The notes below the pieces were generated by a model that ran no database searches, was not told where the DNA came from, and saw only the letters and a list, made by a program, of their open reading frames with translations. A stretch of DNA of 58,147 nucleotides from JBCDGH01 sp038751365 (GTDB taxonomy: Bacteria; Patescibacteriota; JACMRA01), in NCBI GenBank assembly GCA_038751365.1, contig JBCDGH010000002.1:1-58147 (forward strand), read 5' to 3'. The first letter of the stretch is position 1, and each line of letters opens with the position of its first letter. This document shows, in pieces, positions 10,004-18,405 of the stretch. The position numbers and the translations under genes were made by a program.

Positions 10004-10968
10004 TACCTTTGCTTCTTTATAATATACAACGGTCTATTAATAACCTCTCTTTGAATGTTGGCAATATATTTACTCAATAACCATAAAGAAATTAAGACTA
10101 AACTCGTTAAAAAAGTATTAAAGATGGAAAGTTTGGCACCGCTTGTAACAGCAAGATCGAAAGGATCGTTAAGGACTTGAAACACCAATAATACAAACCC
10201 AACTACAGCTGAAATAAAAAAACTAAAACTACCTATTACACCAATCAAATCCATGGGCAAAAAGCTGTGATTAATTACACTGTTAATAGCCAGCTTAACT
10301 CTCTTTGAGAAAGAGTAAGAAGGCATACCATATTTCCTGGGTTTTTCCTGATACTTAATATACACTTTTTTAAAACCTAACCAGTCTATTAAGAACCTGG
10401 TAATTCTACCTCTTTCAGTAAACTTCACAAACTCATCGATCACATGCCTATCTAGCAATCTATAGTCTAAGGCACCACTAACTACTTCTACAGAGGCTAT
10501 TTTTTGCATAATGAAATAAAAAGCTGAAGAACCTAGTCTATCAACGATATTGTTCGTCTTTTTACTATCTCTAACCCCAATTACAATATCCCCACCTACC
10601 TCCCAAGAGTCAATAAATTCAGCCAGTTTTTCGATTGGATACTGCATATCAGCGTCAAACATGATAGCAGCACTCCCACTACAACAATTTAAGCCAGCAG
10701 TGATAGCTATTTCTTTACCAAAGTTTTTTGAGAGTTCAAGTGGAATAATTTTTAAGTATTTAGAACTACTTAGTTTTTTAATCTCTTTAATAGTTTGATC
10801 TAAGCTACCGTCATCTATATACACTATTTCAAAATTATATGATTTCAGAAGACCACTATCATTAAGGTAATCTAAAATACTATGATAAGAGTGTGCAATA
10901 TTACCAGCCTCATTAAAACAAGGAATTAAGATTGAAATTAACTTTTTACTCTTTGGTACTTCTTGCAT
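10003..10968 (-). CDS. Polyprenyl-phosphate glycosyltransferase (DPM1/GtrB-like)
   Basis: The 321-aa protein has a GT2 domain with ISILIPCFNEAGNI, VYIDDGSLDQT and the metal motif FDADMQYP near residue 104, the hallmarks of dolichol/undecaprenol-phosphate mannose or glucose synthases. Two C-terminal TM hairpins (about 232-262 and 280-305) match the GtrB/DPM architecture. This family makes lipid-linked monosaccharides for GT-C enzymes, and a GT-C protein is encoded next to the operon. A GtrA-family protein, the usual flippase partner of GtrB, is at 41.6 kb. It is the first gene of the GT operon. Confidence 0.88.
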   Translation of the reverse strand: MQEVPKSKKLISILIPCFNEAGNIAHSYHSILDYLNDSGLLKSYNFEIVYIDDGSLDQTIKEIKKLSSSKYLKIIPLELSKNFGKEIAITAGLNCCSGSAAIMFDADMQYPIEKLAEFIDSWEVGGDIVIGVRDSKKTNNIVDRLGSSAFYFIMQKIASVEVVSGALDYRLLDRHVIDEFVKFTERGRITRFLIDWLGFKKVYIKYQEKPRKYGMPSYSFSKRVKLAINSVINHSFLPMDLIGVIGSFSFFISAVVGFVLLVFQVLNDPFDLAVTSGAKLSIFNTFLTSLVLISLWLLSKYIANIQREVINRPLYIIKKQR

Positions 10969-11094
10969 AGCACTATACTATATATTTTTTTTGGCGTTTT
11001 TTACTTTGACAGTTGACGATTCTAGCTGTATTTAGTGCTTTAGTCAAACATTTTTTACCACTATTATATTTGCTGAAACCGAGACCAAATCATT

Positions 11095-11622
11095 TTATGA
11101 AGAGAGAATTTTCAACATCTTTTCAGCTCTACTTGCTACCGACTTGCGTTGGCTATCTACAAATTTTTTAAGTCTAGGAACTAACCAAGATTGTAGTTCT
11201 GAATCAGCCCTTGCCCATTTAGACAGAGTTTCTATGGTTGTATTCTGCACTATCCAATCATTTGAATTGTCTAAATTGTTTTTCATTATTTCAACGGCTT
11301 TTTTTCTTTGGGATTTTGATATACTACCTTACAACATCAAAAATAGTTGTGACAAAGTCCACTGCGTAGAAGCCTGCTCAATTTTGCTTATGTCATTGAA
11401 CAATCTATATATATAAGGTATTAACCAGGTTGGTTGTTGTTTACATACTCTCTTTATGGCGTTACTTACCCTTAGTCTAACGACCTCATCGCCAGAAAAA
11501 TAGCATTGAAACAAACCCTCCAATAAATTCTGATCTGCTAAAACAGCTTCAACCACCTCCACTGTACTACCCAAGGAGTTAGGGTGACCGCCAGAAAGCT
11601 TTTGCTCAAATTTGTTTATCAT
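11095..11622 (-). pseudogene. HEAT-repeat protein gene interrupted by an in-frame TAA
   Basis: Two stretches in the same frame belong to one protein: an N-terminal 97 codons (ATG at 11622, HEAT-like helices with EVVRLRVSNAIKRV) and a C-terminal part resuming as KKAVEIMKNN and ending at 11095. They are joined without frameshift by 14 sense codons after a single TAA (complement of 11329-11331). The whole would be about 175 aa of HEAT/ARM-like repeats, a size and pattern I associate with small scaffold or DNA-alkylation-repair-like proteins. Either this is a recent nonsense pseudogene, a sequencing error, or two peptides that still work together. Good conservation of the downstream part argues that the mutation is young. 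Confidence 0.75.
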
Positions 11623-11695
11623 ATTTTAACATTATTTTTTAATAAGAAAGTTTAGCATGGAGAAAATAGTAGGTCAACAAGCTGAGTTCTAAGGT

Positions 11696-11727
11696 TTGAC
11701 ATAAAATCCTGCATCCTGAACTATGTA
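11696..11727 (+). promoter_or_regulatory. Possible promoter of the UvrD-like helicase gene
   Basis: TTGACA at 11696-11701 is followed by TATGTA at 11722-11727 with a long 20-nt spacer, or by a poor hexamer at 17 nt. The ATG at 11735 would lie only a few bases from the transcription start, so the mRNA may be nearly leaderless. Confidence 0.3.
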
Positions 11728-11734
11728 ATTGACT

Positions 11735-13972
11735 ATGTCATTAGAGATTACAGAAGCTCATATAGAGCTTTTACAGAAGCTGAACGACCGGCAGAAAGAG
11801 GCTGTGCAATCTACTACCAACGCCACCCTAGTTATTGCAGGAGCAGGTAGCGGAAAAACTGCAGTCCTTACTAGAAGAGTAGCCTATCTAATTGCCAATG
11901 GGATCACACCCGGAAATATCTTGTGTCTCACATTTACCAATAAAGCAGCAGGAGAAATGAATAAAAGAGTTCGATCTATTCTAGATGACATTGGCGTAGA
12001 TTTACCTTTTATACCATTATGGAGAGAAGATTATTTACAAAACCCTTTACTCTGCACCTTTCACTCTTTAGGTGTGCGACTTTTGCGTGAGTTTGGAGAC
12101 AAAATCGACTTAAAAAAAGAGTTTACAATATTAGACAGTGACGATCAGAAAAAAATTATTAGACAGATTTTGAAAGAAATGAATGTTAGTGAAAAGACCC
12201 TGCAGCCTAGCCTTGCTAGCTATTTTATTTCACAATGCAAACAACAACTCCTATCGTCTGACCAAAGTAGAAAAGTAGACAAAGAGTTCTTACCTGTATT
12301 TCACCAAGTATACCAAAAATATGAAGCCAGATTGAAAACTAACCATAATGTAGATTTTGACGATCTCTTATTACTACCTTATCAGATTCTGAGAGATAAT
12401 CAAGATGTCCTAGAAGTATTGAGAAGTCGCTGGACTCATATAATGATAGACGAGTTTCAAGATACTAACCAGGCTCAGTTCGAAATAACCAAGCTATTAT
12501 GCCCCGTAGATCTACTTGAATCAGATACAACTAGATCCTTATTTGTTGTTGGTGATGACGCCCAAAGTATCTACGCATTTAGAGGCTCAAGAATCGAAAT
12601 CATTCTAAATTTTCACGAAGATTATCCGTCTAGTAAAGAAATAGTACTGAATCAGAATTATAGATCAACCCAACCAATTCTAGACCTAGCGGAGAGAGTA
12701 TTATCGCACAATCCCAAACAAAAGAAAAAAGAGTTATTCACTCAAAATCCAGATAAAATTGAAGTATCCTATTGCCTTGCCAAAAACGAGCGTGATGAAG
12801 CTGAGTATATTCTTAAGCAAATTTACCAGCATTATGTAAATGACCAACAAGTGGATATTAACATTCCAGTTAGCAAGAGCAATGAAATCACTTTAGAACC
12901 TGAAGATTTTTTCGATAACCCTAACATGTTTCAGCCTAAAGAGAAGCCAGCCTATCAAGATAACTCAAATAGCTCAGACCCTATATCTTCGATGTTTGAT
13001 GTCTACCTAGATACTGAGGAATTTGCTCCAACAAGTAGTATTTCTAGTTATCAACCTAATAGTTGGAGAGTGCCTACGTACGATTGGAGTAAAATAAAAA
13101 AACTTAACGAATGTGTTGTTCTATATCGTACCCACAGTCAAAGCCGATCTCTAGAAGAGACTTTTTTGAAATATCACTTGCCTTATAGACTTGTTTCTGG
13201 CACTAGATTTTTGGATCGCAAAGAAATACGGGATGTAATTTCAATTTTAAGATTTTTAGCAAATGGTAGTGACACACATAGCTTGAGTAGGTTTTTACCA
13301 TTAATTCTTGAAGGGGTCGGACCAAAAACTTTAGAGAAAATTCTAGCTTATTTAGAAGATTTTGAATACCCTCTAGCGCCCAAACACCAGAGTCAGGTAC
13401 TGGAACTAATGTCTAAAATGCAAAGTAGCTGGCAAAATCACGATAATCTTATCGATATGACAAAGGACTTACTGGTAACCACTGGTTACTTCAGGTATCT
13501 TAAAAGTGAGTATCCGAATAAAGATGAATTGGAAAACAGGTTAGAAAATATTGGAGAAATATATTCCTTAATGTACCCATTTGATGAAGAAAAAGATACT
13601 CCACTAAAAGAAAAGTTGAACCAATTCTTAACTCAAATCTCACTAATGAGTCAATTAGACGACGATAGCGAAAAAGACAAAACACCAAAACTAAATCTTA
13701 TGAGTTTACACCAGAGCAAGGGCTTAGAGTTTGAAACAGTTTTCTTAGTTGGTATTGAGGATGGCCTACTACCGCACTCCAATAGCTTTTACGAAACAAA
13801 TGGTTTAGAGGAAGAAGTCAGGCTAGCTTATGTAGGAGTAACTAGAGCTAAGAAATATCTACACCTTACCTCTGCAGACTCTCGAATTCAGTTTGGGCAA
13901 ATCAAAGCTAATCCAGTGAGTCGTATCTTTAGACCTTTTTTGGACACTTACGCTAAGCGCAGAAGAAACTAA
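11735..13972 (+). CDS. UvrD/PcrA/Rep-type superfamily 1 helicase
   Basis: This 745-aa helicase (from the ATG at 11735; a TTG six bases earlier is in frame but unlikely) unwinds DNA 3'-5' in repair or replication. Motifs in order: Q-motif LNDRQKEAV, Walker A AGAGSGKT (near 36), Ia LTFTNKAAGEM, Ib TFHSLG, II MIDEFQDTN, III VVGDDAQSIYAFRGS, IV QNYRST, V LMSLHQSKGLEFE, VI EEEVRLAYVGVTRAK. An unusual insertion of about 85 acidic, Ser/Asn/Pro-rich residues (near 370-455) separates the 2A strand from VVLYRTHSQSR and is probably disordered. The C-terminal tail is short, without a PcrA-like RNAP-binding Tudor domain. It ends convergently, directly next to the DUF1003-like gene. Confidence 0.95.
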   Translation: MSLEITEAHIELLQKLNDRQKEAVQSTTNATLVIAGAGSGKTAVLTRRVAYLIANGITPGNILCLTFTNKAAGEMNKRVRSILDDIGVDLPFIPLWREDYLQNPLLCTFHSLGVRLLREFGDKIDLKKEFTILDSDDQKKIIRQILKEMNVSEKTLQPSLASYFISQCKQQLLSSDQSRKVDKEFLPVFHQVYQKYEARLKTNHNVDFDDLLLLPYQILRDNQDVLEVLRSRWTHIMIDEFQDTNQAQFEITKLLCPVDLLESDTTRSLFVVGDDAQSIYAFRGSRIEIILNFHEDYPSSKEIVLNQNYRSTQPILDLAERVLSHNPKQKKKELFTQNPDKIEVSYCLAKNERDEAEYILKQIYQHYVNDQQVDINIPVSKSNEITLEPEDFFDNPNMFQPKEKPAYQDNSNSSDPISSMFDVYLDTEEFAPTSSISSYQPNSWRVPTYDWSKIKKLNECVVLYRTHSQSRSLEETFLKYHLPYRLVSGTRFLDRKEIRDVISILRFLANGSDTHSLSRFLPLILEGVGPKTLEKILAYLEDFEYPLAPKHQSQVLELMSKMQSSWQNHDNLIDMTKDLLVTTGYFRYLKSEYPNKDELENRLENIGEIYSLMYPFDEEKDTPLKEKLNQFLTQISLMSQLDDDSEKDKTPKLNLMSLHQSKGLEFETVFLVGIEDGLLPHSNSFYETNGLEEEVRLAYVGVTRAKKYLHLTSADSRIQFGQIKANPVSRIFRPFLDTYAKRRRN

Positions 13973-14446
13973 CTATCTAGTATGATCTGATTTAGACTTA
14001 TCTAAAGTCTGATGTATCTGATTAAGCAATTCTTTAACTTCACTAAACTCCGCGCGCAGCTTAACTATATCTGCTAATTTGTGAGAAGTATCAGAAGCCT
14101 GACCACTAGGCTTTACTATTTGCTCTCCATTCTCATCAATTACAACTTCACCTATGTCTTCTACGTCTTCTTGAATGTCTTCTACGTCTTCCTGTATTTC
14201 TTCCACATCTTCTTGAATGTCTAAAATACTTGCGTTACTCTTATTGACTGACATCTGAATAAAAATAGCTAAATAAATCGCTTCTAAAGAAACCGCAGTA
14301 GTAAGAATAAGTAAGATACTGTCGACATCCACACCAAATACAGCTAGACCAAATATTCCTATAAAAAAAAGAGTATGTAATATAATAGAGGCAGAAGTGC
14401 CTACCCATTTAGTAATCCTAAAAGTCAAATCTTCAAAATAATTCAT
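13973..14446 (-). CDS. DUF1003-like small membrane protein with EDVEDIQ repeats
   Basis: The 157-aa protein has two TM helices (about 16-38 and 43-67, the second containing SLEAIYLAIFIQMSVNKS) in the pattern of DUF1003 or low-affinity iron permease-like proteins. A cytoplasmic tail follows, with about four acidic heptads of the type EDVE[ED]IQ encoded by near-identical 21-nt units (14156-14222). A heptad spacing like this predicts an acidic coiled coil. The end of the tail (AEFSEVKELLNQIHQTL) is also coiled-coil-like. Function is unknown; a transporter role is not supported by polar membrane residues. Confidence 0.7.
   Translation of the reverse strand: MNYFEDLTFRITKWVGTSASIILHTLFFIGIFGLAVFGVDVDSILLILTTAVSLEAIYLAIFIQMSVNKSNASILDIQEDVEEIQEDVEDIQEDVEDIGEVVIDENGEQIVKPSGQASDTSHKLADIVKLRAEFSEVKELLNQIHQTLDKSKSDHTR
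14156..14222 (-). repeat. Tandem 21-nt coding repeat (EDVEDIQ heptads)
   Basis: About three 21-nt units (variants of GAAGATGTAGAAGATATTCAA on the minus strand) repeat head to tail inside the DUF1003-like gene. Each unit adds one heptad of the acidic coiled coil, so copy number changes keep the frame. Confidence 0.8.
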
Positions 14447-14502
14447 ATGAACGCCAAAATAAACTCCTAATCTATGAGGAGGTAAAAAATATAAAAATTT
14501 AT

Positions 14503-14579
14503 TGGTAGCGGTGAGTGGGATCGAACCTCTGACCTCGGGCTTATGAGTCCCGCGCTCTAACCAACTGAGCTACACCGCC
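14503..14579 (-). tRNA. tRNA-Met (anticodon CAT)
   Basis: The minus strand folds as a cloverleaf: acceptor GGCGGTG/CACCGCT (one G-U), D arm GCTC/GAGC, anticodon loop CTCATAA giving CAT, T loop TTCGATC, discriminator A and an encoded CCA. The first acceptor pair is G-U rather than the C-A mismatch of initiator tRNA, so it is an elongator Met or an Ile2 (lysidine-modified) tRNA. The anticodon stem ends in an A-G mismatch and the T stem has one A-A mismatch. Confidence 0.9.
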
Positions 14580-14697
14580 AGAGTACAACATTGAATACTG
14601 ATACTGTAAATGAGCTCAAATTACAGTATCTTGTCAAGAGTCAATTTTAGAAATTTTCACTAAAAAGATTTTGTAATGCACTTAATTTTTGGTTAAT

Positions 14698-14730
14698 ACC
14701 ACCCAGCTTAACTATCAGGGGTGGTTTTTA
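14698..14730 (+). terminator. Rho-independent terminator-like hairpin
   Basis: ACCACCC (14698-14704) pairs with GGGTGGT (14719-14725) and is followed by a T-run on the plus strand. The nearest genes on both sides are on the minus strand, so it either serves the gene ending at 14744 with a weak U-tract or blocks antisense transcription. Confidence 0.55.
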
Positions 14731-14743
14731 GTGTTTATACGTT

Positions 14744-15268
14744 TTATTCTTGCTCAGTTTCTGCACTTACTTCTTCAGATTTCTCTACCCTAGTCATACT
14801 CATTATAATGTAGTCTGGTTCAGCGCTATACCTATGAATTGTAACTTTAACACCTTCTGATTCTATATTAAAAGACATTCCAGTCTCTTCAATTATTTGA
14901 TAATTTCCTCTAAAAGTTTCACCGTTTTTAGTCATCCATATCACTGGGATATTATTATCATTGCGATAGTACTTTACAGCATATTCAATTAAAAATCTTT
15001 CTACCTCCCCAGAGGATATTTTTCGACAATTAGCACCAGAATTACTTAAACAAGCATCTCCTAAATTATTGATCTCAGATTCAAGACTAGTATTTTTACT
15101 TTCTAGCTCATTTATTTTAGCTTTGTAATCTTTTACAGTCCAAACGTCGTTGGGAGTAATACCATTCAAAAACAAAACTCCAAGGAGAAGCAAACAAATA
15201 AGAATTGCAAATACGGTCAAAAAGATAATATCGTTTAAATATTTAATTGGGCTAGGATTGTTTGACAT
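14744..15268 (-). CDS. Single-TM anchored hypothetical protein
   Basis: The 174-aa protein has an N-terminal TM helix (about 12-36), a short coiled coil (KINELESKNTSLESEINN, near 50-68), and an extracytoplasmic domain with two Cys (near 73 and 81) that could form a disulfide. The C-terminal half alternates beta strands and ends in an acidic tail. I do not recognise the family. The ATG at 15268 has no clear Shine-Dalgarno. It stands alone between the tRNA-Met and the divergent fusA. Confidence 0.65.
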   Translation of the reverse strand: MSNNPSPIKYLNDIIFLTVFAILICLLLLGVLFLNGITPNDVWTVKDYKAKINELESKNTSLESEINNLGDACLSNSGANCRKISSGEVERFLIEYAVKYYRNDNNIPVIWMTKNGETFRGNYQIIEETGMSFNIESEGVKVTIHRYSAEPDYIIMSMTRVEKSEEVSAETEQE

Positions 15269-15458
15269 ACGTTACAAATTTAACTTGCAAGATCAGTGAT
15301 AGATTCAGCAAAATTAGTCAACTTAAGGTGAGTGATAATTTTTATACACATCACAATTCCAAAAAAGGAAAAGCCTATGAAACCTTGACAAAACCTTGAT
15401 ATTTCAGGAATCTTTATTTTAATTAATTTAAATATTAACCACTATCAAATACAACTAT

Positions 15459-17570
15459 ATGCCTAGATCTAGACCTATCCAAAAAGTAAGAAACTTTGGA
15501 ATCATAGCTCATATTGACGCTGGTAAAACTACTTTTACTGAGCGAATACTACTCTACACCGGTAGAACTCACAAGATTGGTGAGGTCCACGAAGGAGAAG
15601 CTACAATGGACTGGATGCAACAAGAAAGAGAAAGAGGTATTACCATTACTGCAGCAGCCACTACCTGTTTCTGGAATGCACCTATCTGGGTCTATGAAGG
15701 CGATAAAGACGTAACTACCAGATTCAATATAATTGATACCCCTGGTCACGTCGACTTCACTATTGAGGTCGAAAGAAGCTTGAGAGTCCTTGACGGAGCA
15801 ATCACCGTATTTGATGGAGTAGCAGGAGTAGAGTCACAATCAGAAACTGTATGGAGGCAAGCAGAAAAATATACAGTTCCAAGGATGTGCTACATCAACA
15901 AGCTTGATCGCACTGGAGCTGACTTCTTTTATGATGTTAAGTCTATAGAAGATCGTCTTACCGACAATGGTCTAGTTATGCAACTTCCAGTAGGCAAAGA
16001 GGACGGATTTAGAGGTATTATAGACCTTCTAACCGAAAAAGCCTACATTTATTATGACGATATAGGTAAAGATATCCGAGAAGAGAGTATTCCTGAAGAC
16101 ATGGTAGAGCTAGTCAAGGAATACAGATCTAAGTTGATCGAAAAAGTCGCCGAAAATGATGATATCTTGATGGAAAAATACTTAGAAGGTCAAGATATAA
16201 GTATCATCGAACTCAAAAAGGCAATCCGTAAAGGCACTATCGACTGTGCTTTACACCCTATTTTCTGTGGCTCAGCCCTCAAGAATAAAGGTGTCCAAAT
16301 GGTTCTAGACGCTGTAACAGAATACTTGCCATCACCAATTGATATTCCAGCTAATACAGGTCATGACGTAGATGATGAAAGCAAAAGCTTAGAAATAAAA
16401 GCCGAAGATAACGCACCTTTTGCTGCACTAGCATTTAAGCTATCTTCTGATCAATTTGGTACTTTAACCTTCTTCAGAGTTTATGCCGGAGTAATCAAAA
16501 AAGGTGAAGAAATTTATAATCCACGCACTCGAAAAACTGAAAGAGCAGGCAGAATAGTTCTACTACACTCAAATACCCGAGAAGACGTTGAAGAAGTATA
16601 TGCCGGAGAGATAGCTGCCTTTGTGGGTCTAAAGGATATGCGAACTGGGGATACTTTGTGCACTAAAGCCAAGCCAATATTGCTTGAATCTATTAATTTC
16701 CCCGACCCTGTAATATCACTAGCTGTAGAACCTAAGACCAAACAAGATCAAGAGAAGATGGGTATAGCTCTAGCCAAATTAACTTCCGAAGATCCTTCTT
16801 TGAGAGTTAGTACAAACGAAGAAACAGGACAAACTATCTTATCTGGAATGGGTGAGCTTCATCTGGACATCATTGTAGATAGAATGAAGAGGGAGTACAA
16901 AGTAGATACTAACGTCGGAGCTCCTCAAGTAGCTTATAAAGAAGCAATTAGAAAGCCGGTAGAAGCTGAAGGAAAGTTTGTAAGGCAGTCTGGAGGTAGA
17001 GGACAGTACGGACACTGCTGGTTAAGGATTACCCCGCTCGAAAGAGGAGATGGTTTTGCCTTTGAAAATAAAATTGTAGGCGGTGCCATACCTAAAGAGT
17101 TTATCCCTGCAATTGGGAAAGGTTGCGAGGAAGTTTGCCAGAATGGAGCTTTAGCTGGATACCCAGTAATCGACGTTAAAGTAGAAGTTTATGACGGTTC
17201 TTACCATGATGTAGACTCTTCAGAAATGGCCTTCAAGCAAGCTGGAAGCATCGGAATGAAAGCTGGTATCTTGGATGCAAACCCAGTACTACTTGAACCA
17301 GTAATGAAGGTAGAAGTTACTGTACCTGACGACTATATGGGTGACGTCATTGGAGATTTAAACTCCAGAAGAGGTCAAATTCTTGGAAGTGAAAAAAGAG
17401 GTAAAGGAACTGTAATTAAAGCCGATGTTCCATTAGAAAATCTATTTGGTTATATCTCAAATCTTAGAGGAAATACTAAGGGTCAAGGTACAGCAAGTAT
17501 GGAGTTTGGCTACTATGCGGAAGTGCCTAGGAACATTCAGGAGAAAATCGTTGAAGCCAGAGCTAAGTAG
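15459..17570 (+). CDS. fusA: Translation elongation factor G
   Basis: This is a full-length 703-aa EF-G, the GTPase that drives ribosomal translocation. Visible signatures: G1 AHIDAGKTT near 18, the switch I segment ERGITITAAATT, G3 DTPGHVDF near 94, G4 NKLD near 148, domain IV with GGRGQYGHCW, and the C-terminal domain V. Start: ATG at 15459 giving MPRSRPIQKVRNFGIIAHIDAG, as in most EF-Gs. The preceding gap contains TTGACA (about 15392) and AT-rich candidate -10 boxes but no convincing pair. It is not in a str operon with rpsL/rpsG/tuf in this window. Confidence 0.98.
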   Translation: MPRSRPIQKVRNFGIIAHIDAGKTTFTERILLYTGRTHKIGEVHEGEATMDWMQQERERGITITAAATTCFWNAPIWVYEGDKDVTTRFNIIDTPGHVDFTIEVERSLRVLDGAITVFDGVAGVESQSETVWRQAEKYTVPRMCYINKLDRTGADFFYDVKSIEDRLTDNGLVMQLPVGKEDGFRGIIDLLTEKAYIYYDDIGKDIREESIPEDMVELVKEYRSKLIEKVAENDDILMEKYLEGQDISIIELKKAIRKGTIDCALHPIFCGSALKNKGVQMVLDAVTEYLPSPIDIPANTGHDVDDESKSLEIKAEDNAPFAALAFKLSSDQFGTLTFFRVYAGVIKKGEEIYNPRTRKTERAGRIVLLHSNTREDVEEVYAGEIAAFVGLKDMRTGDTLCTKAKPILLESINFPDPVISLAVEPKTKQDQEKMGIALAKLTSEDPSLRVSTNEETGQTILSGMGELHLDIIVDRMKREYKVDTNVGAPQVAYKEAIRKPVEAEGKFVRQSGGRGQYGHCWLRITPLERGDGFAFENKIVGGAIPKEFIPAIGKGCEEVCQNGALAGYPVIDVKVEVYDGSYHDVDSSEMAFKQAGSIGMKAGILDANPVLLEPVMKVEVTVPDDYMGDVIGDLNSRRGQILGSEKRGKGTVIKADVPLENLFGYISNLRGNTKGQGTASMEFGYYAEVPRNIQEKIVEARAK

Positions 17571-17698
17571 GTTTTTTAGAAAAAAGTTTGAAACATAGAT
17601 AGTTCTACAATTAATCTTCCCTGTTTATATTTAAACGAAAAAAATTCCTTTAAACTAAAAGTACTTAGTAAAAAGGAACACCTAGAAATTAAAGATAT

Positions 17699-18187
17699 CT
17701 AAAATTCTCTTGAAAACTCGATACTATTGACCGAGCAGAATTTAATTACTCTAGAAAGTGCCTCTGAATTTGATCCTATTGCAGATTTAAAAGTGAAATC
17801 TTTAGCGTACTGCAACTCGATGTAATCCCACGCCCTACTAGCCGAAGTAAAGCTATCTCTAGTAGTTTCATCCCAGCTGTTGAAAGCCTTAGACACTACA
17901 TCTGGCATCGTAGACCAAAAGTTTGGATTGAAAACCGCCGATAAATTGGGTTGTATTTTTGCTGAGAGGCCTTTTCGAAAGATTATTTGCTTAGGAAGAA
18001 AATATTCAGGGAAGTAAAAGCTTCTTTCACAATCTGCTAAACTATAATTGAGTATTAAGTATTCACTTTCTGGGACAGTGTTCTTCTCTGTCCTACTTAT
18101 AAAAACACTATTCACGAAATTGAACTTTGAGAATTTAACCTCATCTTGCACATTTATTGTAAGGTAAAACGATCTTTCAGTTACCAT
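17699..18187 (-). CDS. Hypothetical protein (162 aa)
   Basis: No family recognised. The start is the ATG at 18187, preceded by AGGAG with good spacing, a rare clear Shine-Dalgarno in this window. The protein is a soluble alpha/beta mix with many Phe and Ser (RSFYLTINVQ, SFTSASRAWDYIELQ) and no TM helix or signal peptide. It lies alone between fusA and the AlaRS half gene. The 128-nt gap after fusA holds no clear terminator. Confidence 0.6.
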   Translation of the reverse strand: MVTERSFYLTINVQDEVKFSKFNFVNSVFISRTEKNTVPESEYLILNYSLADCERSFYFPEYFLPKQIIFRKGLSAKIQPNLSAVFNPNFWSTMPDVVSKAFNSWDETTRDSFTSASRAWDYIELQYAKDFTFKSAIGSNSEALSRVIKFCSVNSIEFSREF

Positions 18188-18405
18188 CAATTTTCTCCTA
18201 ATTGAAATGTAGCTTTTTTCAAGCTTTCAAAATAAAGCACAGTAATTTAATTATTGCAATACTAGCTAAATTATTAAAAGTTATTAGCAGTGAAAGTTAA
18301 GGATGAAGTCTGGTATGGTAAAAATATTAACTATGGCACTTAGAATCAAATTGACAAAGAATAACTTTGAAGCTCAGTTATAAAGTAAAAGTAACGCGTT
18401 TAAAT

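Noticed and set aside
11329..11331. Stop-codon recoding as an explanation for the interrupted HEAT gene
   Set aside because: The codon is TAA, used as an ordinary stop in many genes here, and TGA also acts as a normal stop (23209-23211). Code change is not supported.
14150..14230. Assembly artefact producing the EDVEDIQ repeats
   Set aside because: The 21-nt units differ by silent and conservative changes, as natural repeats do, and keep the frame.
18303..18383. Short ORF (26 codons, MALRIKLTK-like) before the AlaRS half gene, reminiscent of ribosomal protein bS16
   Set aside because: Too short, ends before any conserved S16 segment, and the similarity is limited to a few basic residues.
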